Positions 26,560 to 36,610 of a stretch of 64,000 nt of DNA are shown in pieces. Each line of letters begins with the position of its first letter. Position 1 is the first letter of the stretch. The notes under the pieces are model-generated. The model saw only the letters and a program-made list of their open reading frames with translations, made no database searches and had not been told where the DNA came from. The DNA lies in contig RHDP01000001.1 in the NCBI GenBank assembly GCA_003725745.1, positions 3,363,001 through 3,427,000 of the forward strand, written 5' to 3'. The position numbers and the translations under genes are program-made. The stretch comes from Streptomyces sp. I6. GTDB lineage: Bacteria > Actinomycetota > Actinomycetes > Streptomycetales > Streptomycetaceae.

Positions 26560-27177
26560 TTACAACGGCCGAAGAGCAGGCTCCTTCTGCACTGCCCCCA
26601 GAAGCCGGTCAAGAGCAAGCTCCACGTCTTCCTTCCAGGAGAGCGTGGTGCGGAGTTCCAGCCTGAGCCTGGGATAGGTGGGGTGAGGGCGGACCGTCTT
26701 GAAGCCCACCGCCAGGAGATGGTCGGCCGGGAGCACACAGGCCGGCTCGGTCCAGCGTGCGTCGCCGAACGCCTCGATCGCCTTGAACCCTCGACGAAGC
26801 AAATCCTTGGCGACGGTCTGCACCATCACTCGTCCCAGTCCCTGCCCCTGGTATCCGGGGGTGATCCAGCCAGTCATCAGTTGTACGGCGTCGGGGGACA
26901 CCGGGCTGGTGGGGAAGGCGGTCGAGCGGGGAACATACGCGGGCGGTGCGTAGAGCACAAAGCCGACGGGAACGTCGTCGACGTAGACGACACGACCGCA
27001 CGATCCCCACTCGAGCAGCACGGCCGAGATCCAGGCCTCCTTCTCGAGTTCCGGTTTGCCCGCCCTTACTGCCGCTTCTCCGCTGACTGGATCAAGCTCC
27101 CAGAAGACACAGGCCCGGCAGCGCTTGGGGAGGTCTGAAAGGTTGTCCAGCGTGAGCGGTACGAGCCGACGTCCCAT
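26560..27177 (-). CDS. GNAT family N-acetyltransferase
   Basis: 205 residues with the acetyl-CoA-binding YQGQGLGRVMV loop near residue 115. It begins MGRRLVPLTLDNLSDLPKRCRACVFWEL. The gene is conserved between parB and trxA in Streptomyces (SCO3888 position). Substrate unknown. Convergent with trxA. Confidence 0.85.
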   Translation of the reverse strand: MGRRLVPLTLDNLSDLPKRCRACVFWELDPVSGEAAVRAGKPELEKEAWISAVLLEWGSCGRVVYVDDVPVGFVLYAPPAYVPRSTAFPTSPVSPDAVQLMTGWITPGYQGQGLGRVMVQTVAKDLLRRGFKAIEAFGDARWTEPACVLPADHLLAVGFKTVRPHPTYPRLRLELRTTLSWKEDVELALDRLLGAVQKEPALRPL

Positions 27178-27322
27178 GACGGCTGTTCCTCACTTCCTTC
27201 GACTGCCGCGCCAAGAGCAGCGGACAGCGCGCTCCGCTCGCGGAGCAGGCTGCCGATGAATCCGCCGACCGCGCCAATGCCCAGTCCGGCTGTCAGTAGG
27301 TGGCCGCGGCTCACCGATCGCA
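27066..27322 (-). CDS. Possible small protein downstream of parB
   Basis: 85-codon frame beginning MRSVSRGHLLTAGLGIGAVGGFIGSLL, with an AGAGGAAGG ribosome-binding site directly upstream and a hydrophobic glycine-rich N-terminus. Its last 38 codons run over the start of the GNAT gene in another frame, where only one can be under protein-level selection, so the true end is doubtful. Either a short membrane peptide or a chance frame. Confidence 0.35.
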
Positions 27323-27418
27323 TGGTTCGCCTTCCTCTGAGATGGGTCAAGGTGGATGCGCCGTACCAGAACGCATCGTATCCACCCAGTGGGGACACGC
27401 CTACTGTGAGACGGCAAA

Positions 27419-27455
27419 GGGCGGATCGTGTCCGACCACGGGACACGATCCGCCC
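27419..27455 (-). terminator. Terminator of the parAB transcript
   Basis: A perfect 15-base-pair stem (27419-27433 with 27441-27455), seven-base loop, 21 bases after the parB stop. Confidence 0.8.
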
Positions 27456-27475
27456 TCAACCAGTGAAGCGAGATC

Positions 27476-28552
27476 TCAGGCCTGCTCGTCCTCCTCGAGG
27501 AGCTCCTTCTCCATGACCCGCCCCTCGCCAGGGGCGAGCGTGCCGAGGATACGGTCAAGATCCTCTAGTGAGGCGAACTCGACGACGATCTTGCCTTTCT
27601 TCTGACCGAGATCGACCTTCACCCGGGTCTCGAAGCGATCAGAAAGCCGGGATGCGAGATCCGTGAGTGCGGGGGACAGACGTGTGCCGGCTCGAGGGCC
27701 CTTGGACTTCGGTGCGCTCGTCGGACGAGACCCCATCAGGGTCACGATCTCTTCCACCGCTCGAACCGAGAGGCCCTCTGCCACGATTCGGTGGGCCAGC
27801 CTGTCCTGCTCTTCGGAGTCCTCCACCGATAGCAGAGCTCTGGCGTGTCCGGCGGACAGCACACCGGCCGCCACCCGGCGCTGCACCGGAGGAGAGAGAC
27901 GGAGCAGACGCAGTGTGTTGGACACCTGGGGCCGTGAGCGTCCGATTCGGTCGGCCAGTTGGTCGTGGGTGCAGTTGAAGTCCTTGAGCAACTGGTCGTA
28001 GGCGGCGGCCTCTTCCAGCGGGTTCAGCTGAGCCCGGTGCAGATTCTCCAGGAGCGCGTCCAGAAGAAGCTTCTCGTCGTCTGTGGCACGCACAATCGCA
28101 GGGATGCGCTCGAGACCCGCCTCGCGACAGGCTCGCCAGCGGCGCTCACCCATGATGAGTTCGTACCGCTCCGGGCCCAATTGCCGTACGACGACCGGCT
28201 GAAGAAGCCCCACTTCCCTGATGGAGGTCACCAGCTCCGCCAGCGCGTCCTCATCGAACACCTCACGCGGCTGCCGAGGGTTCGGAGTGATGGCGTCCAG
28301 CGGGACCTCGGCGAAGTGTGCACCAGCCGGAGCCGTCGGCTCAGGAAGAACCTCCGGCTCCGGCTCTGCCACACGCTGCTCGGGTGTACGGGGCCCGGCA
28401 GGAAGCGTCGCGACCCTTGCCGCGGCCACGCCGCGCTCCGTCGTCAGAACCGGGGATCCCGATACCGCATCAGAAGGACCCGGCTTCTCCTGTGGAGCTG
28501 CCGGGATCAGTGCACCGAGCCCACGCCCCAGACCTCTACGTCGCTCGCTCAC
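27476..28552 (-). CDS. parB: Chromosome-partitioning protein ParB
   Basis: 358 residues. [17 protein letters not shown] is the conserved N-terminal ParA-stimulating segment; the CTPase/ParB domain shows [21 protein letters not shown] and [11 protein letters not shown]; the helix-turn-helix ([21 protein letters not shown]) binds parS; the C-terminal dimerisation domain ends the protein. GTG 28552 overlaps the parA stop by four bases. Its targets are the seven parS sites in this window. Confidence 0.97.
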   Translation of the reverse strand: MSERRRGLGRGLGALIPAAPQEKPGPSDAVSGSPVLTTERGVAAARVATLPAGPRTPEQRVAEPEPEVLPEPTAPAGAHFAEVPLDAITPNPRQPREVFDEDALAELVTSIREVGLLQPVVVRQLGPERYELIMGERRWRACREAGLERIPAIVRATDDEKLLLDALLENLHRAQLNPLEEAAAYDQLLKDFNCTHDQLADRIGRSRPQVSNTLRLLRLSPPVQRRVAAGVLSAGHARALLSVEDSEEQDRLAHRIVAEGLSVRAVEEIVTLMGSRPTSAPKSKGPRAGTRLSPALTDLASRLSDRFETRVKVDLGQKKGKIVVEFASLEDLDRILGTLAPGEGRVMEKELLEEDEQA

Positions 28553-29799
28553 TGGATCCCCTCCGACACACTCTGCTGGCTGTTCTGACTGAGCGCATGT
28601 GCGGGATGGGCCTCGTAGTGAATCCCCACACCGCGCAGCGCGATCTCACGGGCAGCCTCAAGATACGACAGCGAGCCGCTCGATCCCGGGTCATAGGTGA
28701 GGACGGTCTGCCCATAGCTCGGTGCCTCGGAGATGCGGACGGACCGCGGAATACTCGTTCGCAGTACCTCCTCCCCGAAGTGGCTGCGCACCTCCTCCGC
28801 GACCTGGGAGGCGAGTCGAGTGCGGCCGTCGTACATGGTGAGCAGGATCGTCGAGACATGGAGCGCGGGGTTCAGGTGTCCACGCACCAGGTCGACGTTC
28901 CTCAGGAGCTGCCCCAACCCCTCCAGCGCGTAGTACTCGCACTGGATCGGGATGAGTACCTCGGCACCCGCGACGAGCGCATTGACGGTCAGCAGACCAA
29001 GCGACGGCGGGCAGTCGATCAGGATGTAGTCCAACGGCTGTTCATACGCCTGGATCGCTCGCTGCAGCCTGCTCTCCCGTGCCACCAGAGACACCAACTC
29101 GATCTCCGCACCGGCGAGATCGATGGTGGCCGGGGCGCAGAAGAGCCCTTCGACATCAGGAACCGGCTGGACCACATCGGACAGCGGTTTGCTCTCCACA
29201 AGGACGTCATAGATCGAGGGCACTTCGGCATGGTGGTCAATACCGAGGGCCGTGGACGCGTTTCCCTGCGGATCAAGATCGATCACCAGGACACGCGCAC
29301 CATGCAGAGCCAACGAGGCGGCAAGGTTGACGGTTGTCGTCGTCTTGCCCACCCCGCCCTTCTGATTGGCGACGACAATGACACGTGTCTGCTCAGGCCG
29401 GGGAAGACCCTCACCCGCACGCCCCAGAGCCTCCACCGCCAGTTGGGCAGCACGACCAATGGGGGTGTCGTCCATCGGCGGCGGTGTTTCACGTGAAACA
29501 TCCTCCCCCGCCGACTCAGTACGGGGACCAGGGACCGGATCGGTCATCGGCCCCGCGATGTTGGCGTCGGACCGCAAGGATTCACTCTCCTCGACTTCAG
29601 GCTCGGGATGAACAGAGCCTGCCATGGTTTCGGGGTCGCGAACCAGCGAGGCCGGTGGTTCTGTGGAGAATTCCACCTCTGTGGACAATTCCGTAACCCT
29701 CGCGAGCGGCTTGCGGTCCCGCGGCGCGGCAGCCGCGCGACCACGGCTGATGATTCCCTGCAGCAGTGAGCGACGTTTCACGTGAAACACGATGCACAC
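28549..29799 (-). CDS. parA: Chromosome-partitioning ATPase ParA
   Basis: Up to 416 residues. The deviant Walker A motif ([15 protein letters not shown]) lies near residue 145, preceded by a disordered acidic leader; [12 protein letters not shown] is the Walker B region. ParA drives segregation of ParB-bound origins along sporogenic hyphae. The start is uncertain: GTG 29799 gives the longest form, but GTGs at 29790 and within the parS site and later ATGs (for example before [10 protein letters not shown]) are possible. One parS site lies at the 5' end and another inside the leader (encoding DVSRET). Confidence 0.93.
   Translation of the reverse strand: MCIVFHVKRRSLLQGIISRGRAAAAPRDRKPLARVTELSTEVEFSTEPPASLVRDPETMAGSVHPEPEVEESESLRSDANIAGPMTDPVPGPRTESAGEDVSRETPPPMDDTPIGRAAQLAVEALGRAGEGLPRPEQTRVIVVANQKGGVGKTTTTVNLAASLALHGARVLVIDLDPQGNASTALGIDHHAEVPSIYDVLVESKPLSDVVQPVPDVEGLFCAPATIDLAGAEIELVSLVARESRLQRAIQAYEQPLDYILIDCPPSLGLLTVNALVAGAEVLIPIQCEYYALEGLGQLLRNVDLVRGHLNPALHVSTILLTMYDGRTRLASQVAEEVRSHFGEEVLRTSIPRSVRISEAPSYGQTVLTYDPGSSGSLSYLEAAREIALRGVGIHYEAHPAHALSQNSQQSVSEGIQ
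29486..29499. promoter_or_regulatory. parS site 6 (inside parA)
   Basis: Perfect GTTTCACGTGAAAC within the region coding for the disordered ParA leader. Confidence 0.9.
29775..29788. promoter_or_regulatory. parS site 7 (5' end of parA)
   Basis: Perfect GTTTCACGTGAAAC at the parA 5' end, where ParB binding could affect parAB transcription as well as segregation. Confidence 0.9.
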
Positions 29800-29885
29800 A
29801 ACGCAAGGTCACACCACCACGACACTCCGCGATGCGTACGTACCGGGGACACCCGTCCGCGAACGAACAGCGGCGGCGGAACAGC

Positions 29886-30602
29886 CTAGCGGCGACGGCG
29901 GGCGCGGCCGGCCCGGGCGGCCTTGGCTCTCTTCGCGGCGAACCGCACCCCGCCGGGGCTCTCCCCGACCTCTACACGGACCACCGTGGACATGGGGTCG
30001 ACAACCCCTTCTCCGACCTGGAGCACAGAGGTCTCCACGACACCGAGTCTGCTCAGAGCCGCCCGGGCCCCGTCGAGCTCCTCCTGGGCGGTGTCACCCT
30101 TGAGAGCCAGCATCTCCCCATAGGGGCGAAGCAGCGGCACTCCCCATCCGGCGAGCCGGTCCAGTGGTGCCACGGCTCGCGCGGTGACCACATGCACGGC
30201 GGGCAGCTTGCCGAGCACTTCCTCGGCTCGCCCACGCACCACCGTGACATGGTCCAGGCCCAGCAGCTCGACGACTTCCTGAAGGAAGTTCGTACGCCGT
30301 AGAAGCGGCTCCAGCAGGGTGATCTTTAGATCGGGACGGACGAGAGCCAGCGGAATGCCCGGCAGTCCCGCGCCGGAACCCACGTCGCACACCGTGACCC
30401 CCTGCGGAACGACCTCGGAGAGCACCGCGCAGTTCAGCAGATGCCGCTCCCACAGCCGCGGCACCTCACGAGGGCCGATCAGACCCCGCTTGACTCCCGC
30501 GTCCGCGAGCAGCTCCGCGTACCTGACCGCCTCGGGGAAGAACTCACCGAACACCGTCCGCGCCTCTACTGGCGCCTGGGGGAGCTCTGCTGCCTCCGTC
30601 AC
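29886..30602 (-). CDS. rsmG: 16S rRNA (guanine-N7)-methyltransferase RsmG (GidB)
   Basis: 238 residues. SAM-binding motif VCDVGSGAGLPGIPLAL, preceded by REVPRLWERHLLNCAVL. It methylates G527 of 16S rRNA; loss gives low-level streptomycin resistance in many bacteria. GTG 30602 is preceded by GGAAGGA. It lies between khpB and parA in the leftward cluster. The C-terminus is strongly basic (RAGRARRRR). Confidence 0.94.
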   Translation of the reverse strand: MTEAAELPQAPVEARTVFGEFFPEAVRYAELLADAGVKRGLIGPREVPRLWERHLLNCAVLSEVVPQGVTVCDVGSGAGLPGIPLALVRPDLKITLLEPLLRRTNFLQEVVELLGLDHVTVVRGRAEEVLGKLPAVHVVTARAVAPLDRLAGWGVPLLRPYGEMLALKGDTAQEELDGARAALSRLGVVETSVLQVGEGVVDPMSTVVRVEVGESPGGVRFAAKRAKAARAGRARRRR

Positions 30603-30662
30603 CGGAACCGTCCTTCCGTACCGCACCGTGCTGTGGTGCCGAGTTATCAGGCTGACAAAATT

Positions 30663-30690
30663 CGGCCCCGCCTGCGAACAGACGGGGCCG
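30663..30690 (-). terminator. Hairpin between khpB and rsmG
   Basis: CGGCCCCG (30663-30670) pairs with CGGGGCCG (30683-30690) with an inner CTG/CAG stem and one mismatch. It could partly end the ribosomal/yidC transcript before rsmG. Confidence 0.6.
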
Positions 30691-30705
30691 ACAGCTGCTG
30701 TGTGA

Positions 30706-31218
30706 TCAGGCAGGGAGAACGACGACGAAGCGCTGCGGCTCCTCGCCCTCGGACTCACTGCGCAGGCCGGCGGCCGCGACCGCGTCGTGAACGACCTTCC
30801 GCTCGAACGGGGTCATGGGCTTCAGCTTCACGGGCCCGCCCGTGCTCTTGACCTCGGCAGCCGCCTCGGCCCCGAGCTCGGCGAGTTCGGCGCGCTTGGT
30901 GGCGCGGTGGCCCGCGATGTCCAGCATGAGACGGCTGCGGTCGCCGGTTTCCCGGTGGACGGCGAGCCGGGTCAGCTCCTGCAGTGCCTCCAGCACCTCG
31001 CCGTCGCGTCCCACGAGCTTCTGCAGGTCACGGCTGCCCGTGTCACTGATGATCGATACCGAGGCCCGGTCCGCCTCGACGTCCATGTCGATGTCGCCGT
31101 CGAGATCGGCGATGTCGAGCAGGCCCTCGAGGTAGTCAGCGGCGATCTCCCCCTCCTGCTCCAGGCGGGTCAGGGTGTCGCCACCCTCGGCGGCGGCGGA
31201 GGTGGTGCCTTCCGTCAC
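30706..31218 (-). CDS. khpB: RNA-binding protein KhpB (Jag)
   Basis: 170 residues: a KH domain (SVSIISDTGSRDLQKLVGRDGEVLEALQEL) and an R3H domain (KLKPMTPFERKVVHDAVAAAG). The N-terminal Jag_N domain of firmicutes is absent or very short, as usual in actinobacteria. It binds RNA with KhpA and is encoded next to yidC. GTG 31218, 14 bases after yidC. Confidence 0.92.
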   Translation of the reverse strand: MTEGTTSAAAEGGDTLTRLEQEGEIAADYLEGLLDIADLDGDIDMDVEADRASVSIISDTGSRDLQKLVGRDGEVLEALQELTRLAVHRETGDRSRLMLDIAGHRATKRAELAELGAEAAAEVKSTGGPVKLKPMTPFERKVVHDAVAAAGLRSESEGEEPQRFVVVLPA

Positions 31219-31232
31219 GGATGGACTCCTTC

Positions 31233-32468
31233 TTACTTCTTGGACGAGGGGTGCTTGGGCCGCTGCGAGCCCTTGCGCTGTCCGGACTTGGCTTGACGGG
31301 GAGAACCGGGGGATGTGTTCCCCGCCGGCTTGGGGACGCTGTCCTTCGGCTCGGCCTGCTTCTCCAGTGAAGGCTTGGCCGGACCGGTCTGGTGAGCGCC
31401 ACCCGACTGGCGCTGGGCCTTGCTCTGGCGCTTGGGCTGTCGGCGACCCGCGGAACCACCCTCGGCGTCCACCGTGACCGTGTCGCTCTTGATCACGGAG
31501 CCGTCCGACTGAGCGGCGAAGCCCGACTTGGCCAGCCCCGCGATGAACCGGCGCTCGTTCTCATTGCGGTCGGTGCCCTTGGCGACGATGGCCTGGACGA
31601 CCATGCGCCTGCGGCGCCCGCGAACCTCACCGTGGGCCGTGACACTCTTCAGCAGGCGCTGCAGATAGTTGTCCTGGGCCTTGGAACCCGGGGTCGGGTT
31701 CTGGTTGATCACGTACATCTGCTGGCCCATGGTCCACACATTGGTGGTCAGCCAGTAGACGAGAACGCCGACGGGGAAGTGGATGCCCGTCACGGCGAAG
31801 ATGAGCGGGAAGATGTACATGAGCATCTTCTGCTGCTGCATGTACGGCGTCTTGACCGTGAGGTCGACGTTCTTCTGCATCAGCTGGCGCTGCGTGAAGA
31901 ACTGCGACGCCGACATCAGGATGATCATGACCGCGGTGACGACGCGGACATCGGTCACGGAAGCGCCCAGCGCCTCGGCCTTGTCGGCGTCCATGAACGT
32001 GGCTGCGATCGGCGCTCCGAAGATCCGGGCCTCACGCGCGCTGTCCACCAGCTGCTGGTTGAGGACACCGATCGTGTCACCCGAAGCGATCTTGCTCAGC
32101 ACGTGGTACAGCGCGAAGAAGAACGGCGACTGCGCCAGGATCGGAAGGCACGAGGACAGCGGGTTGGTACCCGTGTCCTTGTACAGCTTCATCATCTCTT
32201 CGGACTGACGCTGGCGGTCGTTCTTGTAGCGCTCCTGGATCGCCTTCATCTTGGGCTGGAGCGCCTGCATGTTCCGCATCGACTTGATCTGCTTCACAAA
32301 GAGCGGGATCAGGCAGATACGGATGACCACCACCAGGGACACGATGGACAGTCCCCATGCCCAGCCCGTGTCCGGGCCGAAGAGCGCACCGTACAGCTTG
32401 TGGAACTGGACGATGATCCAGGAGACGGGCGTGGTGATAAAGCTGAAGAGACTGGCAATCGTGTCCAC
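31233..32468 (-). CDS. yidC: Membrane protein insertase YidC
   Basis: 411 residues of the short Gram-positive form. Five membrane helices, starting [22 protein letters not shown] with the conserved Arg in the hydrophilic groove, a cytoplasmic hairpin ([21 protein letters not shown]), then [21 protein letters not shown]; a basic Lys/Arg/Gln-rich tail follows. It inserts and folds membrane proteins alone or with SecYEG. GTG 32468, three bases after yidD. Confidence 0.95.
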   Translation of the reverse strand: MDTIASLFSFITTPVSWIIVQFHKLYGALFGPDTGWAWGLSIVSLVVVIRICLIPLFVKQIKSMRNMQALQPKMKAIQERYKNDRQRQSEEMMKLYKDTGTNPLSSCLPILAQSPFFFALYHVLSKIASGDTIGVLNQQLVDSAREARIFGAPIAATFMDADKAEALGASVTDVRVVTAVMIILMSASQFFTQRQLMQKNVDLTVKTPYMQQQKMLMYIFPLIFAVTGIHFPVGVLVYWLTTNVWTMGQQMYVINQNPTPGSKAQDNYLQRLLKSVTAHGEVRGRRRRMVVQAIVAKGTDRNENERRFIAGLAKSGFAAQSDGSVIKSDTVTVDAEGGSAGRRQPKRQSKAQRQSGGAHQTGPAKPSLEKQAEPKDSVPKPAGNTSPGSPRQAKSGQRKGSQRPKHPSSKK

Positions 32469-32471
32469 TAA

Positions 32472-32798
32472 TCAGGCTCCTTGAGCATTGGGCGAGGTCT
32501 CTGCGGCCGGGCTGGTCTCAGGGGGTTGCCCGCCCTTGCCGCCGCGCAGGTGGTCGCGCAGCAGCTCGTGCCAACGAGGTCGTTTACGGGGAGGGACGTG
32601 GTCCACACCGCCGGGCGACCACGGATTGCACCGCAGGATGCGCCAGGCAGTCAGCGCCGTGCCCTTCACGGCGCCGTGCCGGTCGATCGCGGTGTACCCG
32701 TAGTGGGAGCACGACGGGTAGTACCGGCAGACGGGTCCCAGCAGCGGGCTGATCGTCCACTGGTACAGCTTGATCAGAGCCAGCAGCGGGTACTTCAT
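32472..32798 (-). CDS. yidD: Membrane protein insertion efficiency factor YidD
   Basis: 108 residues with the family core [27 protein letters not shown] and [17 protein letters not shown]; three conserved cysteines are present. Its ATG overlaps the rnpA stop (ATGA). Confidence 0.94.
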   Translation of the reverse strand: MKYPLLALIKLYQWTISPLLGPVCRYYPSCSHYGYTAIDRHGAVKGTALTAWRILRCNPWSPGGVDHVPPRKRPRWHELLRDHLRGGKGGQPPETSPAAETSPNAQGA

Positions 32799-33166
32799 CG
32801 CGCGCCCCTTCCCAGCAGCCGCTGGAGAGCGGCGTCCAGGTCTCGGGCCAGCTGTGCATGATCGGCGTCGCCCGCTCCGGGCAGCGCCCGTACGACCACC
32901 AGGCTACCGGGGGGGAGCTCGGACAGTCGTTCGCGCATCAGGTGGCGAAGCCTCCGCTTCACCTGGTTCCGCACGACCGCACCACCTACCGCCTTGCTCA
33001 CGACGAAACCCGCACGTGTCGGGGGAGCGCTCTCCCCAGACGCGTGCGGGTCCGTTGAACCGCTGCGAAGATGGACGACGAGAAGCGGGCGTCCGGCCCG
33101 GCGTCCCCGGCGTACCGCGGTCGCGAAGTCCTCGCGCCGCCTCAGCCGATTGTCGGTAGGCAGCAC
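32795..33166 (-). CDS. rnpA: Ribonuclease P protein component
   Basis: 123 residues. [18 protein letters not shown] at the N-terminus and the RNR signature [16 protein letters not shown] bind the RNase P RNA. GTG 33166 follows rpmH by 20 bases. Normal length. Confidence 0.94.
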   Translation of the reverse strand: MLPTDNRLRRREDFATAVRRGRRAGRPLLVVHLRSGSTDPHASGESAPPTRAGFVVSKAVGGAVVRNQVKRRLRHLMRERLSELPPGSLVVVRALPGAGDADHAQLARDLDAALQRLLGRGAR

Positions 33167-33186
33167 GTCATGACCTGTGCTGCAGA

Positions 33187-33324
33187 TCAGGCGGACAGAC
33201 GGGCGCGACCCTTGCTGCGGCGGGACGCGAGAATCGCGCGGCCGGCACGGGTGCGCATCCGCAGCCGGAAGCCGTGGGTCTTCGCGCGACGACGGTTGTT
33301 CGGCTGGAAGGTGCGCTTGCTCAC
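33187..33324 (-). CDS. rpmH: 50S ribosomal protein L34
   Basis: 45 residues from GTG 33324: begins [18 protein letters not shown] and ends [11 protein letters not shown], the complete L34 sequence. First gene of the leftward rpmH-rnpA-yidD-yidC-khpB cluster, divergent from dnaA. Confidence 0.95.
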   Translation of the reverse strand: MSKRTFQPNNRRRAKTHGFRLRMRTRAGRAILASRRSKGRARLSA

Positions 33325-33706
33325 TCGGGGGCTCCAGAAATGATGTGTGGGTGGCGGGGCATCGCCTGGCTGTCACCGTGCGCCCACGAGTAGCTCGCAA
33401 TACGCCCGAGTGCACCGCTTCACGATCACCGATCGTGGTCCACTGATCGTGATCTTTGCCCATCGGAGGCAGGCGGCAGCAGCCATCGACAACTCGACCT
33501 GGTCACGGTACGCGCGGCTACGCCATCCGGTCAAACCAGGGTCACTGCGGCGCCGACTGTACACAGGCTGTGGACAACAACTTGAACCGCACCGGCCGCC
33601 CTGACTACCGTGGCTGGACTCGAATTCCTTTCCTACCCGCCTGCCGGGCCTGACCGACCCGTCCCGAGAACCACATATTCGTGGGACCTGTGAGAGAGCG
33701 TGCCTT
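33325..33706. promoter_or_regulatory. rpmH/dnaA divergent promoter region with a DnaA box
   Basis: 382 bases without a gene. TGTGGACAA (TTGTCCACA on the minus strand) at 33569-33577 is a perfect DnaA box just before a possible dnaA promoter (TTGAAC at 33582, about 18 bases, TACCGT at 33606), consistent with autoregulation of dnaA. The promoter assignment is tentative. Confidence 0.6.
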
Positions 33707-35485
33707 GTGGCTGACGTACCTGCCGATCTTGCCGCAGTGTGGCCACGCGTGCTGGAACAGCTTCTCGGAGAGGGCCAGCAGGGCATCGAGCCCAAGGACA
33801 AGCAGTGGATCGAGCGCTGCCAGCCGCTGGCCCTGGTCGCCGACACCGCGCTCCTCGCCGTCCCCAACGAGTGGGGCAAGCGCGTTCTCGAGGGCCGGCT
33901 GGCACCTCTGATCAGCGACACCCTCAGCCGTGAGTGCGGCCGCCCGATCCGGATCGCCATCACCGTCGACGACTCCTCCGCCGAGCCCGTCGCCGCACCC
34001 GCGCCGCCCGTGCAGCAGCCTCCCCGCTACCCGGGTCCGCAGCACGACGAGCCGCGCCACGGTGACGCCTACGACGGGTACGGCCGTCGGTCCGGAGGGG
34101 ACGACGGGCTGCCGAGCATCCGCCCCGCCTACCCCGAGTACCAGCAGCAGCGCCCGGAGCCCGGCGCCTGGCCGCGCGCCCAGGAGGACCTGTCCTGGCA
34201 GCAGACACGGCTCGGCGGCTTCCAGGAGCGCGACCCCTACGCCACGGCCCGCCCCCGGCAGCCGCAGCACGACTACCGCTCGCCTCTGCCCGACCGCGGA
34301 CAGTACGACCACCAGCGGACCGACCGGCCGGACCTCCCGGAGCACGGGACCGCGCGGCACGGCGGCGTACCGGTTCCGGGGGCGCCCGGTGCCGGCGGCG
34401 CACCCGGGCCGCTCGGCGCGCAGCCCGCCCCGGCCCCGGGACCCGGTGAGCCGCACGCCCGGCTGAACCCCAAGTACCTCTTCGACACCTTCGTCATCGG
34501 CGCGTCCAACCGGTTCGCCCACGCGGCCGCCGTCGCGGTGGCCGAGGCCCCGGCGAAGGCCTACAACCCGCTCTTCATCTACGGGGAGTCGGGACTCGGC
34601 AAGACCCATCTGCTGCATGCCATCGGGCACTACGCGCGCAGCCTCTATCCCGGCACCCGGGTGCGGTACGTGAGCTCGGAGGAGTTCACCAACGAGTTCA
34701 TCAACTCCATCCGCGACGGCAAGGGCGACGCCTTCCGCAAGCGTTACCGCGATGTGGACATCCTGCTGGTCGACGACATCCAGTTCCTCGCGAGCAAGGA
34801 GTCGACGCAGGAGGAGTTCTTCCACACCTTCAACACGCTCCACAACGCCAACAAGCAGATCGTGCTGTCCTCCGACCGGCCGCCCAAGCAGCTGATGACC
34901 CTGGAGGACCGGCTGCGGAACCGCTTCGAGTGGGGCCTCACCACCGATGTGCAGCCGCCGGAGCTGGAGACGCGCATCGCGATCCTGCGCAAGAAGGCGG
35001 TACAGGAGCAGCTCAACGCCCCACCGGAAGTGCTGGAGTTCATCGCGTCGCGGATCTCGCGGAACATCCGCGAGCTGGAGGGCGCGCTGATCCGGGTCAC
35101 GGCCTTCGCGAGCCTGAACCGGCAGCCGGTGGACCTCGGACTCACCGAGATCGTGCTGAAGGACCTCATCCCGGGCGGCGAGGACTCCGCCCCGGAGATC
35201 ACCGCGAGCGCGATCATGGCAGCCACCGCCGACTACTTCGGGCTGACGGTGGAGGACCTCTGCGGGTCCTCACGCAGCCGCGTCCTCGTCACCGCCCGCC
35301 AGATCGCCATGTACCTGTGCCGGGAACTCACGGATCTGTCGCTGCCGAAGATCGGTGCGCAGTTCGGCGGGCGGGACCACACCACGGTGATGCACGCGGA
35401 CCGCAAGATCCGCGCCCTGATGGCCGAGCGGCGCTCCATCTACAACCAGGTCACCGAACTCACCAACCGGATCAAGAACGGCTGA
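33707..35485 (+). CDS. dnaA: Chromosomal replication initiator protein DnaA
   Basis: 592 residues. Domain I (1-95), a very long Pro/Gly/Arg/Gln-rich domain II (about 95-255) typical of Streptomyces, the AAA+ domain with Walker [10 protein letters not shown] (about 293-301) and Walker [11 protein letters not shown] (about 352-361), and domain IV with the DNA-binding signature [14 protein letters not shown]. It binds the boxes in oriC and opens the origin. GTG 33707 reads [20 protein letters not shown]. Confidence 0.97.
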   Translation: MADVPADLAAVWPRVLEQLLGEGQQGIEPKDKQWIERCQPLALVADTALLAVPNEWGKRVLEGRLAPLISDTLSRECGRPIRIAITVDDSSAEPVAAPAPPVQQPPRYPGPQHDEPRHGDAYDGYGRRSGGDDGLPSIRPAYPEYQQQRPEPGAWPRAQEDLSWQQTRLGGFQERDPYATARPRQPQHDYRSPLPDRGQYDHQRTDRPDLPEHGTARHGGVPVPGAPGAGGAPGPLGAQPAPAPGPGEPHARLNPKYLFDTFVIGASNRFAHAAAVAVAEAPAKAYNPLFIYGESGLGKTHLLHAIGHYARSLYPGTRVRYVSSEEFTNEFINSIRDGKGDAFRKRYRDVDILLVDDIQFLASKESTQEEFFHTFNTLHNANKQIVLSSDRPPKQLMTLEDRLRNRFEWGLTTDVQPPELETRIAILRKKAVQEQLNAPPEVLEFIASRISRNIRELEGALIRVTAFASLNRQPVDLGLTEIVLKDLIPGGEDSAPEITASAIMAATADYFGLTVEDLCGSSRSRVLVTARQIAMYLCRELTDLSLPKIGAQFGGRDHTTVMHADRKIRALMAERRSIYNQVTELTNRIKNG

Positions 35486-35869
35486 GCCCGGGCGGGCCGC
35501 GGCGCACCGCACGCGGCAGGGCTGACACGCTCGAGCCGCCGCGTACTGCCACAGCGCGCACAGGGCGCTCCCCGCGAGTGGGGCGACAGCGGCCGTCCCG
35601 CGCCTGGGCCCGGCACCCGGCCCTGCGCGCTCGCCGGGCGGCGGCACCGTCGGCGCCGGCGCCCGTCCAGACGGCCCCGATCGGCGCACGGCGATCGTGC
35701 GGACACCCTCGGGGAACGGGGCCCTCCGGCGCCCCTTCCGCTCCCCTCGGCCTGCCCCAGGGGCACCCTTCGCCGTATCCGGTCCTCACCATCCGCACCG
35801 TCCTCGCCGTTCCGACCGCCGCCGCCCCATCGCTCCGGTGCCGGGGCGCTGTTCGAATGGACGCCGCGG

Positions 35870-36376
35870 TGAGGCCGTTCTCCACAGACGCGGGACGAAT
35901 CCCCCGTCCACAGCCTGGGGACCTGTGAGTTGTCCAGATCGCATCCACAGCAGGGATGGTCCGAGCATGATCAAGGCTGGTCAGCAGGGTGTGGATTTGT
36001 GGCCAACCGTGCTCCACAGGCTGTGGACGCACGCGCACTCCACAGGGCGGTATCGGCGTTGTCCCCACCCCACCCACAGGCTGGGCCGGGTTGCCCACAG
36101 CTTCTCCACACGGTTGTCCACTGTTCGGCAACGAAACGCCCGACCTCACTGAACCGAGTGAAAGGCGTCACACCAAGATGCCGGGTTGGGCTGTGGGCAA
36201 CCGGGGTAAAGCTGGGGACGGCACTGGGGAGAAGTCCCCGTGGCCTGTGTACCGGGTGTGCAGAACTTTCCGGTGTCCACAGCGAGCCCCGGTTGTCCAC
36301 TGGTCCCACCCACAGGGCCCGTGGACAAAATTCCGCTGTTGACCTGCGCAGACGAGGTTTTCCACGGTTTCCACAG
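35870..36376. other. Chromosomal replication origin oriC (DnaA-box array)
   Basis: At least 16 nine-base DnaA-box matches lie between dnaA and dnaN. Forward: TTCTCCACA 35878, CCGTCCACA 35904, GCATCCACA 35941, TGCTCCACA 36010, TTGCCCACA 36091, TTCTCCACA 36102, TTGTCCACT 36114, GTGTCCACA 36273, TTGTCCACT 36293, TTTTCCACG 36358, GTTTCCACA 36367. Reverse: TGTGGATTT 35990, TGTGGACGC 36022, TGTGGGCAA 36192, CGTGGACAA 36320. CACTCCACA at 36036 is a further match. They fall in two groups (35878-36122 and 36192-36375), the layout known for Streptomyces oriC. The remainder of the spacer (35486-35869 and 36377-36610) shows no boxes. Confidence 0.93.
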
Positions 36377-36610
36377 GCCCTACTACTACTCCCACTCAGA
36401 GATACCGGGGAACTCGCTTCGAAGAGGGGCCTGTGCACAACTCGGGACCGGTGACCCCGCGGCCCCCCGTCTCGACTTGACCCCGAGCCGCACCGAGTGT
36501 CGGCGCCGTGCGTCAGACTGTTCTCCGGCATCGGACCCCACCACCGATCGGGGTGCCGTGTGCCGACGAAGGCCGGCAGGGCGAGCGAGCAACAGCAGGA
36601 GGCGGTTCCG

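Noticed and set aside
36500-36610. Upstream in-frame starts extending dnaN
   Set aside because: The AGGAGG at 36597-36602 and the conserved clamp N-terminus place the start at GTG 36611.
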